Shown here in pieces: positions 1 to 64,000 of a stretch of 64,000 nt of DNA (position 1 is the stretch's first letter; each line of letters starts with the position of its first letter). Source of the DNA: Amorphochlora amoebiformis. Its lineage: Eukaryota > Cercozoa > Chlorarachniophyceae. Both the position numbers and the translations under genes were made by a program. The DNA lies in the NCBI GenBank assembly GCA_054601695.1, contig BAAHQB010000444.1:1-64000 (forward strand), written 5' to 3'. Below the pieces are notes generated by a model. It searched no databases and was not told the DNA's origin. It saw only the letters and a list, made by a program, of their open reading frames with translations.

Positions 1-233
1 ATATTATAAAAATTATTATTATTATTATTAATTATTTATTATTATTATTGTTATTAAGGTGATTCCGCCAATCATTACAAACTTATATTATAAAAATCAT
101 TATTATTATTAATTATTATTATTATTTTAATTATTATTATTATTACTATTTATTATTATTATTATTGTTATTATTATTATTGTTGGTAAGGATATTATAA
201 TTATTATTATCATTGTTATTTATAATTATTGTT

Positions 234-274
<41 letters not shown>

Positions 275-280
275 ATTTAT
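1..280. repeat. (ATT)n/(TTA)n-rich stretch at left edge
   Basis: Imperfect ATT trinucleotide repeat with TTG and TTAAT interruptions, with a short near-duplicate containing an acaaacttatattataaaaat segment near 79-99. No exon-like segment is seen. It lies in what would be an intron of the Tom40-like gene, which continues off the edge on the minus strand. Confidence 0.8.
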
Positions 281-309
281 ATACGCATATTATATACTAT
301 ATATATACA

Positions 310-352
<43 letters not shown>

Positions 353-437
353 CATATATAGACATATAGATACATATGTGTGTGTGTGTGTGTTTGTGTG
401 TGTTTGTGAGTTTGTGTATGCAATATATACATCTTTC

Positions 438-468
<31 letters not shown>

Positions 469-487
469 GTATATATATATATATATG

Positions 488-647
<160 letters not shown>

Positions 648-656
648 ATATATATA

Positions 657-798
<142 letters not shown>

Positions 799-800
799 AT

Positions 801-838
801 ACGCATGTATTTATATTTATAGTTAGCGACTGAACGTA
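801..838 (-). repeat. degenerate copy of Tom40-like exon 6
   Basis: The 955-981 exon with its acceptor and donor is repeated here in the same minus orientation with a few substitutions. In transcript sense the copy is downstream of the better exon and carries gttcag before it and gtatta after it. The copy includes the splice signals. Confidence 0.6.
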
Positions 839-912
839 ATCTATATACGTAATTATATTATATTATATTAATATATATATATATATATATGTTTAGATAT
901 ATATATATATAT

Positions 913-950
<38 letters not shown>

Positions 951-954
951 ATAC

Positions 955-4722
<3,768 letters not shown>

Positions 4723-5337
4723 CGAGCCTGCCAGACATGCCCCCCCCCCAAACCATACCCCCCCCCCAGCTACCAAACCCCCCCAAACCAAACCTCCCTG
4801 GATTTATTCGCACAGATAAGGGCAGAAGAAACCAGAATAAAAAAAAAAATGTAAATATTCCTGATGGGGAAACCTTGGGTTGATTTTAAAACTAGGGGAC
4901 TATGGATGACTACCCCAAGTGAACGGGGGGGGGATTTCGAGCTTGCTTTGTTGACATTCTTGGCGATTTTCTCTGATAATTTCGTGGCCTGACCACAACC
5001 ATGTCACCACACGTACACACGTGTTGTCCCCCTTCTAATTTGGCGGTGGAAAAGGCCCTTTACCTGTAATCGCGTGAGGACCTTCTTGGACACTTGTTGT
5101 GAGAGGCGTGATATGCTAGGAATCATGATTTACTTATTCTTGAGGCGGTAATTGGTCCTTCCAAGGCACGCACTCCCCCACGGCTAGAGACGGTGCCGAA
5201 GGCCGACTTTTTATTTGGATTATTCAAGATCTAAAATATCGGCTTTAATTGGTGCAACATCACCCGAAAATTTTAGAAATAAAGATTAATTCCTTCAGAA
5301 ATTGTCGTGCCGGTCACGAGCCTCGACTCGGTGGTCG
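4723..5337. promoter_or_regulatory. divergent spacer between Tom40-like and rhomboid starts
   Basis: About 615 bases of mixed composition without (AT)n. It holds C-runs at 4741-4786, an A-run near 4841 and a G-run near 4925. Initiation codons of two genes face outward from it (minus at 4722, plus at 5338), so it should contain both promoters. No TATA box or known element is recognised with confidence. Confidence 0.55.
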
Positions 5338-16061
<10,724 letters not shown>

Positions 16062-16233
16062 CACATAGCATCTGGATCTATATATTTGAGTCCTCAGGAT
16101 GGAAAGGGTCAGAGCTTAGGGTGAAATCCAGGGGTTAGGCTGCGGCATAGCGGATTTTTATTGGAACTTCTTGCTTAAATCATAGCTTTCCATTTAGAAG
16201 TGCAAATGGTCTACATATTTTATACATTTCATA

Positions 16234-16278
<45 letters not shown>

Positions 16279-16327
16279 GTATATATATATATATATATGT
16301 GTGTATATATATAGGTATGTATGTATG

Positions 16328-16416
<89 letters not shown>

Positions 16417-16912
16417 GTATATATATATATACATATATATATACTCTCTAGACTCTAGATATACACATATATATATATATATATATCATGATTCTAGTCG
16501 AGATCTAGATGATATACGATCTAGACGATATACTTCAACATGATATATCTAGTACAAGAGTACTAAGATGTGAAATGTCCGACGAGGACGTGGTACTACG
16601 TAACAATGGGATGCTGCGGATGCTCCAATCGACTCAGAAGTGCTCAGATCGCTATTCAAAAAGGTTAATAATAGTAATGGATATATTCTAGATATTTCAC
16701 ACTGCAGCTGGGAGAAGAATTGAGAAGAAAAATTGTTTTGACGTTAATTGGTTGGGATATTTGACACTAATATGTAATAATAAACAATTGTATTATTTGT
16801 ATACGTACTAGACATAGTTCGTGACGGTGACATAAGTCACATAAATACGTACCTAGGTATGATACTATATATATCTAGTATATATATATTTTATATATCT
16901 AGTATATATCTA

Positions 16913-16988
<76 letters not shown>

Positions 16989-17216
16989 AGATATATTACC
17001 TAGATTACGAAAGTATACATGTACATATGTATATGACGTTATGACATACTTTATGTATTAGAGTAGGATCTAACGTAATAATTTAAAAATTGTCACGATA
17101 ATATGTGATATAGGTATAATATATATATTGAATATATAACTTGAAAATTATCGAGATATCGATATTCATATCTCTGGAAAGGTGAGACTAATACTTTCAA
17201 AGACAAAAATGAAAAA
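16062..17216. other. convergent spacer, CTAG-rich (rhomboid end to minus gene end)
   Basis: After the rhomboid stop, about 140 bases of ordinary sequence (probable 3' UTR) are followed by an AT tract. From 16440 to 17050 there is sequence with about 15 CTAG tetranucleotides by eye. A 60-residue open frame at 16509-16691 on the plus strand is not recognised and lies inside the CTAG zone. No polyadenylation signal is called with confidence. Confidence 0.6.
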
Positions 17217-17614
17217 TTACCAACAATTCTCTGATATATGAACAACTTCAACGAGTACTAGTACAAACACACCAGGCACATTCTTTCCCGACGTCAACTC
17301 GCGGCCAAAATGTACGTCTGAGGCGGTCTGTCTGTCCAGCTCGATGAAACACAGGTCCAACACTCGCGAGAAAACAGAAACACAAGCGGCTTAATTTTTT
17401 TACCTCTTATGTGTGACAAGGTCGCTGACAACCCCCCCCGAAAGAGAGAAGAAATATGCCGCGAAGTGCTGTGTTCGGGAGCGTGCAATCGCCGCCCCCG
17501 CACGGGTCGAAACCGTTTCGGTAACGCTTCAGTGAGAAGGGCGATCTGGGCGAAATCGCAGAAAGTGAACTTTTTCTCCGGAGGAACTCTTGATCTCTGG
17601 CAGATCTCTCCCAT
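17217..17614 (-). CDS. unrecognised small protein, two exons
   Basis: Exon 1 17404-17614 (ATG) joins in phase to exon 2 17217-17362 (TAA) through a 41-base intron with a clear pyrimidine tract before cgcgag; the product is 118 aa. Composition is coding-like, with CDFAQIALLTEALPKRF and LDLCFIELDRQTASDVHFG as structured stretches. The order F-x-D-x-A-x-I-x-L-x-T-E-x-L-P then a Gly-rich GRELTSGKNVPG loosely recalls the N-terminus of GINS subunit PSF3, but the protein is shorter than that family (about 200 aa) and lacks its C-terminal half. The hydrophobic last residues may be read-through into an intron. The upstream frame is open to 18052 in the same phase, so the start is uncertain. Confidence 0.4.
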
Positions 17615-18082
17615 TTTTACCCGGGGTTCGTCGGGGATCCCCGGGATTAACTCACAAAACCAACATAAGATTTTCGCGCACTCCCACACCAACCCGAGCT
17701 GGCAATCGGCGAGCAAGAATCGGACAACTGCCGAACACGCCTGAACCATATCAACACCGCCTACCAACAACCAAGATTGACACGTATATCCACACTGCTT
17801 CAATGCACACCTCCCGAAGCTTGCCTTTTTGGAGGGGTTTGGTCCTTGGGGGATTCGGAAGGACCAGTTGGACGAGATATGTTTTTTTGGGGGTAGTATT
17901 CGAGGGTAAAGAAGGGGTGGATTAGTGCTGAGGGGATAATAGGTATAAGGTTTGGAGACGTTGGGCCACGGAGCGGTGGGTTGAATTGTTTGGGTATGTA
18001 AGTGGTGTTTCCAGTTAACTTTATATTTTCGTTGTAGGGAATCCACCAGCAATCATACCAGATCCCAGAAGAGATCCAATCC
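17615..18082. promoter_or_regulatory. divergent spacer upstream of RPEL-RCC1 gene
   Basis: Mixed composition without AT tracts. A possible donor (gagg|gtaaag near 17908) and a real-looking acceptor (gttgtag at 18031-18037) suggest a 5' leader intron for the plus-strand gene. The frame from 18038 to the ATG at 18083 is open, so an upstream coding exon cannot be excluded. No core promoter motif is recognised. Confidence 0.45.
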
Positions 18083-19307
18083 GTGATGTCAGCCCAAAAA
18101 CCCGGACAACACGAGCGCACCTTATCGAAGGCGGATGTGCAACAAATCCTGGCCACAGCTGAGATCGAGATGAAGAAAAGGAGGAGAATTAAGCTGCAGC
18201 GCGAGGCGTCTATAGGGCGCATTTCTCTTGATTTAAAGAAGCTGCTCAACAAGAAAATTGAGTCGAGAGTAGATCGAAAGACGCTTGCGGCAAGGTTGAT
18301 CCTCAAGGAAAATAATAAAGCCCAGTCTCTCTTCGGGTCACTGTCGGGCAAGAAGGGAGGCCTAGCGTCCTTCCTAAAGCAGCGGCCAACCAAGACGAGC
18401 CTCGTTGCGTTGAATATCATCTCAGAGGAAAAGGAGGGGGTTTGCCCCGCCGAAAAGGTGGACCTGGAGTCCAAGCGCAAACTCAAGCGGAAGGAGAACC
18501 TCCAGCTATTACTCGGATCCAGGCCGTCGGTACAGAAACTGCGCGAGAAGAAGATCTTACTAGACATGGATACATTGGAGAAAAACACGAAAAAAGCCAA
18601 GCTCGAGTCGTTCCTCAAGCGTCGCCCAATGGCCAATAATCCGCAAATACGGTCCGTGATTTCGGACCGGAAAAAGGCTCGTCGCAAATCTATGTCGGAG
18701 GCCTCGGCCGTGCTTGGAGGATTCCTCAAATCTCGGTCCAAACCCAACCAGCTAAAGGAAAAAAAAATCCTCCAGGATATTTCACACATTCGTGTGCCGC
18801 ACATCCGCCTCGGCGAGATCGTAACCTTCCAGCAAATTTCTCTATCCATAAAAATCAAGCAGGTGTCGTGTGGGTGGGGCCACAGCATGATGATCGACGA
18901 AAAAGGCTTACTTTACGCCTTTGGGATGGGCGCCGACGGGCGATTGGGGTTGGGAACTAAAGAGGACAAATCCAACCCCACTGTGGTATCTGTTTTGTCA
19001 GCTGTGACCATGGTAGCTTGCGGTGACAACCACACCATCGCGACCACCAAAGACGGTTCGGTGTACACCTGGGGTTTAGGCCTCTGGGGGCGCTTGGGTT
19101 TGGGTGACGAGAAGGCGATCGATAAGCCAACCAAGGTGTCGAAGCTCCCTTCTCCAGCCAAATCGGTGGCTGCGGGTGCATATCATTCGTTGGTGAGTAT
19201 TTTTGTTGCTTTTTTAATGTGTGTGCTAATTAACATATATACATTCAGCAAATACATTTAATTTGTATTTGTGATGAAGACAAAAATTTTGTAATTTTAA
19301 ACACATA

Positions 19308-19366
<59 letters not shown>

Positions 19367-19394
19367 AAATAAATATATATATATATATAGACAT

Positions 19395-19436
<42 letters not shown>

Positions 19437-19593
19437 AATTTAAATTACATATATATATAAAATATATTTATATAATATTTATATAATATATATATATATA
19501 TATATACATATATATATTATATACATGTATGTATGTATATATGTATGTGTGTGTGAAGACATGCCTGCACATATAAATATACAGGGGTGTACA

Positions 19594-19663
<70 letters not shown>

Positions 19664-20700
19664 CTAATGGCATGCAAAACCCTAGACTTTAGAACTAAAT
19701 CTCAACACAACTTAGGTGTGCTCCCATTCAGGACAAGTGTTCGGGTTCGGGTCAAACCGACAATCCCAAGTTTTAGGCATGGTCTCAACCTCCAACCTGT
19801 CGATTCTCGAGCCTGCAGAGGTGGAAGGGGTTCGCGGCGCCGGAGCATTGAAAGTATGCGCTGGCGTGTCGAATTCCGGCATCCTGACTGAAAGCGGTGA
19901 AGTCTACCTTTGGGGCGGAAATCGGGCTCTCTCAGGAAGCGCGGCGCAGTTGGAGGCGAAGATTAAGGCTTCCAAGCAAGTCAAAACAAAAAACACCTGC
20001 AAAATCACAAAGCTAGCCATCAAAGACAAAGTGGTTAGCCTGGACTTTGGCCCAACTCATTGCATTGCGGTGACGAAGAGCAGTGTGCTGTCGTGGGGTT
20101 CCAACACATTTGGAGAGCTGGGCCGCGACTCGAAGATGTCAACCCTTCCAGGCCCCGTCGACGACATCGACCAGAAGACGGCAAGCGCTGTCGAGGCATT
20201 AAGGTACTCTTTTTAAAATGCGGCATATACGTGGGATCTTCAACTTTTTGCACTCAATTCCCTTCTCTTCTCTCTTCCTCTTTTCTTTTTCTTGATGTTT
20301 TTCTGACTTACTTTGCTTCATTCTCTTGCCATCTGAATCCTTCCCTTTCCCCCTTCCTCTGCCTCCTGCCTGCTGGCCCCTAGTCTAACTACTTCTCTAC
20401 TCCAGCTGTGGTCGAAATTACTCCATCATCGCCGATTCCGAATCCTTGTTGGTTTGGGGTAGAGGATTAAGGGGGGTTCTTGGCACCGGCAAGCCGCAGA
20501 ACGAACCCAAGCCGGTCGCTGTAAAGGTCTTACATCATACTTACTCAGCCATACGCCTCGTCACAAGAATGGTTAGAATGACCTTATTGTTCCATAGATC
20601 GGAGAGAAAGTCTCGAACGTGAGCTGTGGAGCAATGCACACCCTCGCTGTCACAGCGTCCGGAAAGTTGTTTGCCTGTGGAAGCAAGGTGCCGTCTAGGA

Positions 20701-20762
<62 letters not shown>

Positions 20763-20891
20763 ATATATATATTTATTTATATATGTATGTATATATATAT
20801 CTATGAAGTTCAAGATACCGAAAGTACATAAGCCTTATTATGGATGCCCGATTTTTAGGACCACGGACGGCTGGGAGATGGGTGCTTCTAA
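18083..20891 (+). CDS. RPEL-like repeat plus RCC1 beta-propeller protein
   Basis: Exons 18083-19192, 19716-20203, 20406-20526, 20598-20687 and 20859-20891 (TAA) join in phase to give 613 aa. Residues about 1-235 are basic and contain five spaced repeats of the type L-x2-F-L-x2-RP-x5-L-x4-I (near 48, 93, 139, 173 and 210), which resemble RPEL motifs that bind G-actin. The clearest has [14 protein letters not shown] and another [14 protein letters not shown]. From about 255 there are seven RCC1 repeats ([58 protein letters not shown]). The last is closed by the terminal exon [10 protein letters not shown], giving a complete seven-bladed propeller. RCC1 propellers act as Ran GEFs or protein scaffolds. 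Unlike its neighbours it has one long exon and few introns. Confidence 0.85.
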
Positions 20892-21745
20892 CTGCGAGGA
20901 GAATAAAACAGTGCTAACGAGCAGCGGAGCTTTGGAGTTTAGCGGAGTGTCTGGGATGTCTAATTGGAGGCAGGGAAACGAGGGGTGGGGCTTTTCAAGG
21001 GTTGGGGCCATGGATGGGGAATTTTGCAGTCTATCGTAGGGATCATGACTGTTCACAACCCAGGTAGCAGGGGGAGGAGTGACACAGGAGAAGAGACCTT
21101 GGAGGGCTACAATGAAAATCGATTTTGGACTCGTAGAGACTCGCAGAGTCAGGAGTGTGCTCGGACTCGGTTACGCATGCACGCGTAGTGGGAGCGCCTT
21201 CAGCAGAAGTCTGGGGCTTCTTAATTTAAAAAATGTGGCATGTAATATCTGATTATTCAACCTTTCAAAAAATATCAAATTCTAGAAATTATAGCCCTAG
21301 GTTATCATGACTAGCTAGACCTAGTAGACTAGCATGAGTGGTGGTACTCCAGGTACTAGATCTAGTGGATCTCATGAATAGATCCAGCCGAGAGTCAGAG
21401 TCGTAGTATTCTAGGTATTGCGCATGCTACTACTAGACTAGACTAGACTACCTGCAATTGAATTAAGCTAGTAAGATGCTAGAGATGCTAGAGATGACTC
21501 GTATATATCTAGATATCTAGGATATACTAGATATATGCTAGATATGTTTTCATTGTGCCTAAAAAATTGACTAGATTGAACATTCTCTAGATTCTATCCA
21601 AATGGCAACACCTTTAAAACGTCAGTAAATACCTCTAGACCTAGAATACCAGTCCTTCTAGATGATAGCCAAATGTAACTAGTGTAACCTAGGTAACGTA
21701 CGAGTTGTCATACTAGTCACAGTCAAGATAGTGTATGCTGGATAT
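20892..21745. other. convergent spacer, CTAG-rich (RCC1 end to RWDD1-like end)
   Basis: The first 400 bases are ordinary mixed sequence. From 21280 to 21745 about 27 CTAG tetranucleotides can be counted by eye, many as ctagatctag or gactagactag. Stops of the two genes face each other here. No open frame of interest is present. Confidence 0.7.
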
Positions 21746-36053
<14,308 letters not shown>

Positions 36054-36207
36054 CAGAGATTCCGGGAGATTCTAGAGAATAACAACGGTTAATAACGGGG
36101 ACAAACACCGGTATTTATTCAATTTTAGGATAACAATAAATTAGCCTTTTATATGCGGATATCCCAATATATATATTACGAATCCCCAAGAGTCTCTGAC
36201 AATAACA
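36054..36207. promoter_or_regulatory. 154-bp bidirectional promoter (RWDD1-like / QPRT)
   Basis: Initiation codons at 36053 (minus) and 36208 (plus) are only 154 bases apart. The spacer has cttttatatgcgg at 36147-36159 as a possible TATA-like element for the plus gene and paired cggttaataacgggg and caaacaccggt segments. Its shortness makes a shared promoter the simplest reading. Confidence 0.6.
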
Positions 36208-45580
<9,373 letters not shown>

Positions 45581-46407
45581 CTATCTATCTATCTATAGCC
45601 AAAAAACTAAAGTAAGCTAGTTATTTATCCAGTTTCTAGAGTTTTAGTTTATTCTAGTCGTTATCACGATTAATCTCTGTGATCTTGATTTAGTGATCAC
45701 CAACTAGTATATGAACGAGATGAAGTTGCCGGGCTATTGATCACGCAGTCTTCCATTTCTAGATTTATCTAGTCAATAACTAGAATAACGTACCTAGCTT
45801 ACGGGTATCACCTAGGTTACATCTACTAGATCTAGCAGAGTCTAGAGAGAGTGTACAGTCTCAATGAGTCATTAGATATATATAGTCTCACTGTACCTAC
45901 TAGCCTGTACAGTACCTAGAGTACAGCTGCAGAGATTCTGGAGATCAGCTCTAGTCTAGTAGTAGCTAGTTTGGAGTATATTAGTTGTTTATACCTGAAC
46001 ACGGTTTTCGGCCTGTTCGAGTAAAGCAGTGAACGCAGAGTTACTGTAGATCTAGTAGATCTAGCCTAGTTCAGTCAACTACTCTAGACACTAGCTACCA
46101 GACTATGGGACTCTCTAGACTCTGGAACTCCTAGATCTCGACTTTACTACTTTTTCTAGATTTCAAGTTGCTGGTTATATATCTAGTATGTACGTAGCCC
46201 TGAACTTCAATAACGAATAATTAACTTGGCCTCGTGTCGTGCGCGACAGTAAATAAATTTCACAAGAAGCCGCGGGCATTTACTAGATTTACAGGCTGAC
46301 CGTCTATACCGGTACTGTAAGCAGGAAATCTAGAACTAAAATTAAATTCGGTGTACATGTAAGTAATCTAGAATTTTGAAGCGAGGGGCAGGTTTGCTTA
46401 GTAATGC
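45581..46407. other. convergent spacer, CTAG-rich (QPRT end to SLC4 end)
   Basis: About 30 CTAG tetranucleotides by eye in 820 bases, roughly ten times the number expected from base composition. Runs such as ctagatctagcag and tctagtctagtagtagctag stand out. The sequence has no (AT)n tract. Both neighbouring genes end here. Confidence 0.8.
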
Positions 46408-61752
<15,345 letters not shown>

Positions 61753-62755
61753 TTTGTGTGTTTCTTCCTTCGTTTTCCCTTCCTAGCTCCGGGTTGAGGG
61801 GCTGGTAACCACTGCGTCCAGAAGACACGGAGCCAGCAGCCGAAGTATTATTGGAAAGAATTATTCAACCAACATCTGACGGTTTCGAAATAACTGGGGG
61901 AAGGATTTCGTCATCCTTTCGGTTGTCATTTTCGGAGTCCCTAATTGTACAGGTGGGGAATGTGAGCGGCCGAAATGGTTGAAGGTGGGTAGAGTGAGCT
62001 TGTGAGTGGGTTTTTGCCTTTGAGGAGGATACGAATGGTAATGCCAGGGTGCAACTGGACAGCACTCAGGCATTGCTGTTAGCAGTAGAAATTCTGTTAG
62101 CAAGAGGCACTTCTGTAGAAGCTTCTTTTGTAGAGACATCGGCCACCCATTTAAGTTGACTCCATCACGATGTTAGAAATGAAGCTCAGTGGAGCTCACG
62201 GAATAATGTTGGGAGAGCTTTTCAGGTTGAGAGTTCCTGTTGTCTGAGTTTACATCTGTCAGCTACAATATTTCGGCACCCAATTTAAGACTGTACGTCA
62301 CACTCCACCTCTTTTCACGTGTGAGTTTCTTCAGTGGTAAACCTCTGCATTGTTGTAGATTGTGGCCCCTCGAAGCCAGGGTGGCATGGTCTGAGAAATG
62401 CTGACCTCTAACCTTAACTATATTATTATTTCGGCTGAGGAAGTTTCAACCCAGGGAATGTGCCGCTTCTCTTGCTGAAATGGTTGCCGATAAATTCTTC
62501 GAATCGGGCAGATTCAAACTTTCTGGAAATTACGCTTAAAATAAGCCGTCGCTACCTGGGATCCCTTCGAATGGAGGGGTACTATTAAACAAGTTGTACG
62601 TGCCGGGTCGTGCCCCTGTCACTGTAACCCTAATGATACGTGGCATGGTGTCAACCGTGAAGATGCGTGCTGTAGTGAGTCGTCACGCTTTGAAAACAGT
62701 ACTTTCGGCCCTGTCACTCGGGTACCACGCAGAAAGGAACCGAAAAGAGGCGGCG
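61753..62755. promoter_or_regulatory. divergent spacer upstream of SLC4-like gene and right-edge gene
   Basis: About 1 kb of mixed composition without AT tracts or tandem repeats. Open frames of 66-92 residues on the minus strand (61861-62139) are unrecognised and lie upstream of the SLC4 start. No core promoter motif is recognised. Confidence 0.45.
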
Positions 62756-63533
62756 ATGACCACAGGGGCACATAGCCGGCTCGGACCTCTGTAAGGGTTA
62801 GTGCCGAACATGCAGGTCTGCCGCGAAATCGGTCTCACTGACTGGGGCAGTCTCAAGACGAAGCGAAATCGAGATCATTTGGGGGCCGGGGAAAGCCTGG
62901 GCACCCATCAGAGGGAAGAGAGCGAGAGCTCCAGCCTTGTGAAGGCGCACGGCATCGAGCGATATTATTACTCTCTGACTGGAGGTTGTGTACTATTTTC
63001 GGGAGGGACGGCTCGTTTTCGTGATCGTTTTGGGGGGTAGTGGGGGGGCGGGGAGGGGTTTAGGGGCGGATATGAGGAGATCAGGGAGATCTCTCGAGAT
63101 ATTTTTAACTCATGATGGGGGGGGAGAGAAGCGAAAGCGGAGGGTGGGGTGACGGGGTAATCGAAGGGGACTCACTCTTGAGGGAATTTTCCGGTAGACT
63201 GGGCATTTTTTAAAGTTTGTTTTCCTGTCTTGACGGGATTATTCTGGGAAATTCTATGTTCGTTGAATGAATGAACACTCCAGGAAAGCAAAAGTGAGGA
63301 AAAAAATGAGAGAATTTGTCCGAATTTCTCACTCTTTACTAAATGATATGTGTTCTATATGTATGTGATAACATATCAGGTGTTTTAATAAACACAGGCC
63401 GGGTATTATAAAATGCATATGATTGACAAAAAGTGTTTTTTAGGTCCTTGCCCTGTGGGAAGCCAAACTCCGGCTTCGACGGGGGTAAATTCCTTATATT
63501 TACATAGTCTGCATATATACACACACACACATA

Positions 63534-63571
<38 letters not shown>

Positions 63572-63599
63572 CTGTATATATAATATATAATATATATAT

Positions 63600-63655
<56 letters not shown>

Positions 63656-63716
63656 GTATATAAACATACTTACACGTCTATATATTATACATTATGCGTG
63701 GATAAGATACAATATA

Positions 63717-63778
<62 letters not shown>

Positions 63779-63793
63779 AATTAAAAACAAAAA

Positions 63794-63851
<58 letters not shown>

Positions 63852-63959
63852 CATATATACATATACACATATATTTAATATATATCTATGTAAATATTAT
63901 AATTTTAGATAGTTACATGCGTGGAAAAAGATGTACATCCAGAGATAAAATCCTGCCTT
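62756..63959 (+). CDS. unrecognised gene, 5' part (partial at window edge)
   Basis: Exons 62756-62790 (ATG, strong donor gtaagg), 62816-62938, 63444-63484 and 63909-63959 join in one phase and give about 83 residues before the right edge. The start is basic and Ser/Ala-rich ([17 protein letters not shown]), which could be a mitochondrial or plastid targeting sequence. Nothing else is recognised. The last exon is followed by a partial copy of its own end plus donor at 63969-64000, the same half-copy pattern as elsewhere, which supports this exon and strand. The first intron is only 25 bases, so the start region may be read differently; other frames in 62594-63040 are also open. Confidence 0.4.
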
Positions 63960-64000
63960 GTATCTAAAGATGTACATTTTTAGATAAAATCATGCCCTGT
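63960..64000 (+). repeat. downstream half-copy of right-edge exon
   Basis: aagatgtacatttttagataaaatcatgccctgt repeats the last 30 bases of the 63909-63959 exon with a few changes and ends in a gt at the donor position. The window ends here. Confidence 0.75.

Noticed and set aside
17294-18052. Single 252-residue minus-strand frame
   Set aside because: The upstream half has poor coding character and overlaps the promoter side of the RCC1 gene; a two-exon model from 17614 with a clear intron at 17363-17403 is preferred.

Overview
Nuclear DNA from a eukaryote, probably a protist. Genes are cut into many very short exons (mostly 25-120 nt) by GT-AG introns that consist largely of (AT)n microsatellite. 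TTAGGG/CCCTAA-type interstitial repeats recur, and TAA and TAG act as normal stops, so nothing suggests a variant genetic code. The lineage cannot be fixed from the sequence. A plant-type quinolinate phosphoribosyltransferase and a BOR1-like SLC4 transporter fit several algal, rhizarian or stramenopile groups.

Read exon by exon, with splice phase as a check, the window resolves into eight genes in strict alternating orientation. (1) Minus, 4722 to 955: start of a Tom40-like mitochondrial import pore, running off the left edge. (2) Plus, 5338-16061: a rhomboid intramembrane serine protease, 15 exons, about 306 aa. (3) Minus, 17614-17217: a small unrecognised gene. (4) Plus, 18083-20891: an actin-binding RPEL-like repeat region fused to a seven-repeat RCC1 propeller, about 613 aa. 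(5) Minus, 36053-21746: RWDD1/Gir2-like protein, 18 exons, about 299 aa. (6) Plus, 36208-45580: quinolinate phosphoribosyltransferase, 16 exons, 305 aa. (7) Minus, 61752-46408: SLC4/BOR1-type anion or borate transporter, about 30 exons, 606 aa. (8) Plus, 62756 to the right edge: start of an unrecognised gene. Starts face each other in four divergent spacers. Ends face each other in three convergent spacers, all packed with the tetranucleotide CTAG. Coding sequence is only about 11 percent of the window.

The most unusual structure is what I call half-exon ladders. Around many exons there are tandem partial copies separated by (AT)n. Copies upstream, in transcript sense, carry the acceptor plus the 5' part of the exon. 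Copies downstream carry the 3' part plus the donor. In the two best cases (QPRT exon 9 and RWDD1-like exon 11) the two sides split the exon at exactly the same internal point. Telomere-like CCCTAA runs also sit directly before several splice acceptors. The gene products (import pore, protease, NAD synthesis enzyme, translation-associated RWD protein, transporter) share no obvious pathway. All gene models are my hand splicing and need transcript data.
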